64,000 nucleotides of DNA from Bacillota bacterium (GTDB lineage: Bacteria > Bacillota > Clostridia > Christensenellales > SZUA-584), in assembly GCA_023415795.1 (NCBI GenBank), contig JAEZJG010000006.1, positions 32,411 to 96,410 of the forward strand. Direction: 5' to 3'. The notes beneath the pieces were generated by a model. The model saw nothing but the letters and a program-made list of their open reading frames with translations. It was not told the origin of the DNA and did not search any database. Position numbers and translations under genes: made by a program. Below, piece by piece: positions 62,048 to 64,000 of the stretch (position 1 is its first letter; each line of letters starts with the position of its first letter).

Positions 62048-62533
62048 ATGATAATTGTTTATGAATCAAAAACAGGTTTTACCAAAAGGTATGCCGATAT
62101 GTTTGCGGCAAGGACGGGATTGAAGGTATTTCGGGTAAATGAACTCTCAAAGCTTAAGCGCGATGAAGAAATTATTTTTTTCGGTTGGATGAAGATTGGT
62201 AAAATACAAGGGCTTAATAAACTACGAAAATATAACGTCAAAGCTGTTTGTGGATCGGGTACCGGACAAACCGCTGAACCTGATAATGAAACAGTTATTG
62301 CAAGAAACAAGATTGATGGCATACCGTTTTTTTATCTGCGTGGTGGTTGTTTGCCATTGAAAGAATTAAAGGGCATGGATAAAATAATGCTGTCAATGTT
62401 TCTCAATATGCTTAAAAGCCGAAAAGATAAAGATGAAAAACTTGATGAAGCGATCGTCAACATCGAAAACGGTTTTGATGGTGTAGAAGAGGGAAATCTT
62501 GAGCCTGTACTCGGCTGGCTGAACAAAAGGTAA
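62048..62533 (+). CDS. Flavodoxin-like protein
   Basis: A 161-residue protein with an N-terminal YESKTGFTKRYADMF, the phosphate-binding loop of flavodoxins, followed by FFGWMKIGKIQGL (hydrophobic strand and loop). It resembles flavodoxin-domain proteins related to HemG rather than a classical electron carrier. It may supply electrons to the flavoenzymes upstream. It ends 13 bases before the SDR gene. Confidence 0.72.
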   Translation: MIIVYESKTGFTKRYADMFAARTGLKVFRVNELSKLKRDEEIIFFGWMKIGKIQGLNKLRKYNVKAVCGSGTGQTAEPDNETVIARNKIDGIPFFYLRGGCLPLKELKGMDKIMLSMFLNMLKSRKDKDEKLDEAIVNIENGFDGVEEGNLEPVLGWLNKR

Positions 62534-62546
62534 CGGAGGGGTGTCT

Positions 62547-63335
62547 ATGAAGAATGCAGTGATAACAGGCAGCACCCGCGGTATTGGCTTTGCGATGGCG
62601 ACGGAGTTTTTGCGGGCCGGATGTAACGTTACGTTGTCTGGCAGAGGTGAAACACTGTCAGAATCAGCCCGCACCGCACTATCTCCTTTTGAGGGGAAAT
62701 ACATTTATGTACCCTGTGACGTCCAGAAAAAAGCAAGTCTGCAACACCTTTGGGACGCTAGTTTGGAACAGTGGGGCGGGATAGATATATGGATTAATAA
62801 TGCAGGGCAAAACACTTTGCACAAGTTTTCGTGGGAAACGGGTGAAACCTACACTGAAAATACTATTAAAACTAATATTATCGGCATGATTTATGGCTCG
62901 CAGATTGCGGCAGTGGGAATGATAAAACAGAAGCATGGTGCGATATACAGCATGGAAGGCCTTGGCTCAAACAACATGATACAACCCAAAACAATACTGT
63001 ACGGCACCACCAAACATGCATTAACGTACTTTATGAAAGGGCTGGCCAAGGAACTGGAGGGTACCGGCGTAGTAGCGGGACGATTATCGCCTGGTATGGT
63101 GCTGACCGATTTTATTACAAAAACGCCGGACGGTGAGGATTCTGAGGTTATCTCGGATAAGAAATTCAAAAAGTTATTTAATATACTGGCTGAGAAACCT
63201 GAAACAGTCGCAAAATTCTTCATACCGAGAATACTCAGCAATACAAAAAACGATGTACAGATCGCTTGGCTGACAAACAGAAAGGCGACATGGCGCTTTA
63301 TGACTGCGGGCTTTCGTAAGGATAGGTTGATATAA
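62547..63335 (+). CDS. Short-chain dehydrogenase/reductase
   Basis: About 262 residues from the ATG at 62547 (RBS GGAGGGG; an in-frame GTG at 62541 is less well placed). Cofactor motif TGSTRGIGFAMA, NNAG, and catalytic YGTTK are present; the usual Ser is replaced in SMEGLGSN by a Gly/Ser-rich stretch. The C-terminal ~60 residues form a basic tail that may associate with the membrane. Probably co-transcribed with the flavodoxin-like gene. Confidence 0.85.
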   Translation: MKNAVITGSTRGIGFAMATEFLRAGCNVTLSGRGETLSESARTALSPFEGKYIYVPCDVQKKASLQHLWDASLEQWGGIDIWINNAGQNTLHKFSWETGETYTENTIKTNIIGMIYGSQIAAVGMIKQKHGAIYSMEGLGSNNMIQPKTILYGTTKHALTYFMKGLAKELEGTGVVAGRLSPGMVLTDFITKTPDGEDSEVISDKKFKKLFNILAEKPETVAKFFIPRILSNTKNDVQIAWLTNRKATWRFMTAGFRKDRLI

Positions 63336-63457
63336 GGCGGGTGGTTAGGTGACAGCACACATCTCGTTTGGTATTTGACAGCTTTGATTATAAAACGGTA
63401 GCTGGGAGACCGTTCAAAATCGGGCATGATCAGCCAAAAGATACAGCAAAAAACAAG

Positions 63458-63594
63458 TTGACAAAGCGGCGTTAAATCTGATAAGATGCAATTCCGCTCC
63501 AGTGGAGACGCTGGGCAGCCGAGCAAGGTGAGAAGAAAAAAACTTCGAACCTGAGCAAAACGGTGTTGACAAACTGATAACAGTTTGTTAATAT
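63458..63594 (+). promoter_or_regulatory. Tandem rRNA operon promoters
   Basis: P1: TTGACA (63458-63463), 18 bases, TAAGAT (63482-63487). P2: TTGACA (63566-63571), 17 bases, TAATAT (63589-63594). Two near-consensus promoters in tandem are typical of Firmicute rrn operons. Confidence 0.75.
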
Positions 63595-63758
63595 ACAAGT
63601 CCGTGCCCGGTAACGGCGCACGGGTCAGAACCTTGAAAATAACATATCAGCACTATACAAGACGCTATAGTTTGTGAAGAGGAGCCCGGGCAAACCGGTA
63701 GGCTGAAAAGCCTACAAATTAGTTTGTTTACATCAGCGAGTGATCGCTGAAATAATTT
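63595..63758 (+). ncRNA. rRNA operon leader
   Basis: The leader has CCGTGC/GCACGG (63601-63623), GTAGGC/GCCTAC (63700-63717) and GCGAGTGATCGC hairpins, plus CCTTGAAAATAACA (from about 63632), resembling the conserved leader element upstream of many Clostridia 16S genes. It is probably used in RNase III processing and antitermination. Confidence 0.6.
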
Positions 63759-64000
63759 TAAACTAAGAGTTTGATCCTGGCTCAGGACGAACGCTGGCGG
63801 CGTGCTTAACACATGCAAGTCGAACGGAGCTTATTAAGATGGAGTTTTCGGACAACGGACTAATAAGCTTAGTGGCGGACGGGTGAGTAACGCGTGAGTA
63901 ACCTACCTTTGTGAGGGGGACAACAGCTGGAAACGGCTGCTAATACCGCATAAGGCCACGACCTCGAGTGAGGATGTGGTAAAAGATTTTATCGCACAGA
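63759..64000 (+). rRNA. 16S ribosomal RNA, 5' part
   Basis: AGAGTTTGATCCTGGCTCAG (63766-63785) is the universal 5' sequence, followed by ACGAACGCTGGCGGCGTGC, TTAACACATGCAAGTCGAAC and GGCGGACGGGTGAGTAACGC. The gene runs past the right edge. The 5' end is estimated from the E. coli offset. The sequence looks Clostridia-like. Confidence 0.97.

Overview
The window is one chromosomal contig end from a strictly anaerobic, probably motile and spore-forming member of the Clostridia (Firmicutes). The evidence is a sigma-K gene, the Firmicute gene order pgpH-ybeY-cdd-era-recO, many radical-SAM and oxygen-sensitive Fe-S enzymes, three chemoreceptors, Gram-positive style terminators, and the first ~240 bases of a Clostridia-like 16S rRNA at the right edge. 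Most of the window is moderately GC-rich; a few blocks, above all 23.9-26.9 kb, are clearly AT-rich.

Layout. 1-4.2 kb: housekeeping operon (c-di-AMP phosphodiesterase, YbeY, cytidine deaminase, Era, RecO). 4.2-11.8 kb: three tandem chemoreceptor genes plus the decayed tail of a fourth, all ending in the same aromatic C-terminal pentapeptide. 11.9-21.6 kb: metabolic genes (E2-like acyltransferase with acyl-CoA ligase, DeoC-like aldolase, flavin amine oxidase, NlpC/P60 protein, Gfo/Idh/MocA dehydrogenase, L-cysteine desulfidase family) and an MFS-transporter relic. 21.7-23.9 kb: a phage-like regulatory module with divergent Xre-type regulators and four operator-like palindromes. 23.9-26.9 kb: an AT-rich three-gene island encoding a thymidylate-synthase-like enzyme, a radical SAM protein and a family-4-like uracil-DNA glycosylase fused to a Panacea (DUF4065) domain. 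I do not recognise this combination and consider it the best candidate for an undescribed system, possibly nucleotide or DNA-base modification or phage defence. 27-35.3 kb: assorted genes ending in a 3'-damaged sigK. 35.5-40.9 kb: a minus-strand amino-acid uptake and deamination operon.

41-57.6 kb is a sulfur island: MccB/MccA reverse transsulfuration, YezD, a DUF4418/FtsX-type ABC exporter, two MetY-type O-acetylhomoserine sulfhydrylases, and a nitrogenase-like D/K/H/B gene set with a NifX-like protein and an SsuABC-like importer. The set matches the methylthio-alkane reductase (MAR) system: organic thioethers would be imported and reduced to methanethiol plus a hydrocarbon, and methanethiol turned into methionine by MetY. 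Both catalytic-subunit genes carry a single-base frameshift as given, and the second metY is preceded by a Cys-rich leader ORF. 58-63.3 kb: two CrtI-like flavoenzymes, a flavodoxin-like protein and an SDR. 63.4-64 kb: tandem rRNA promoters, leader and the start of 16S rRNA.

Functional calls rest on motifs and context read by eye; no database search was run.
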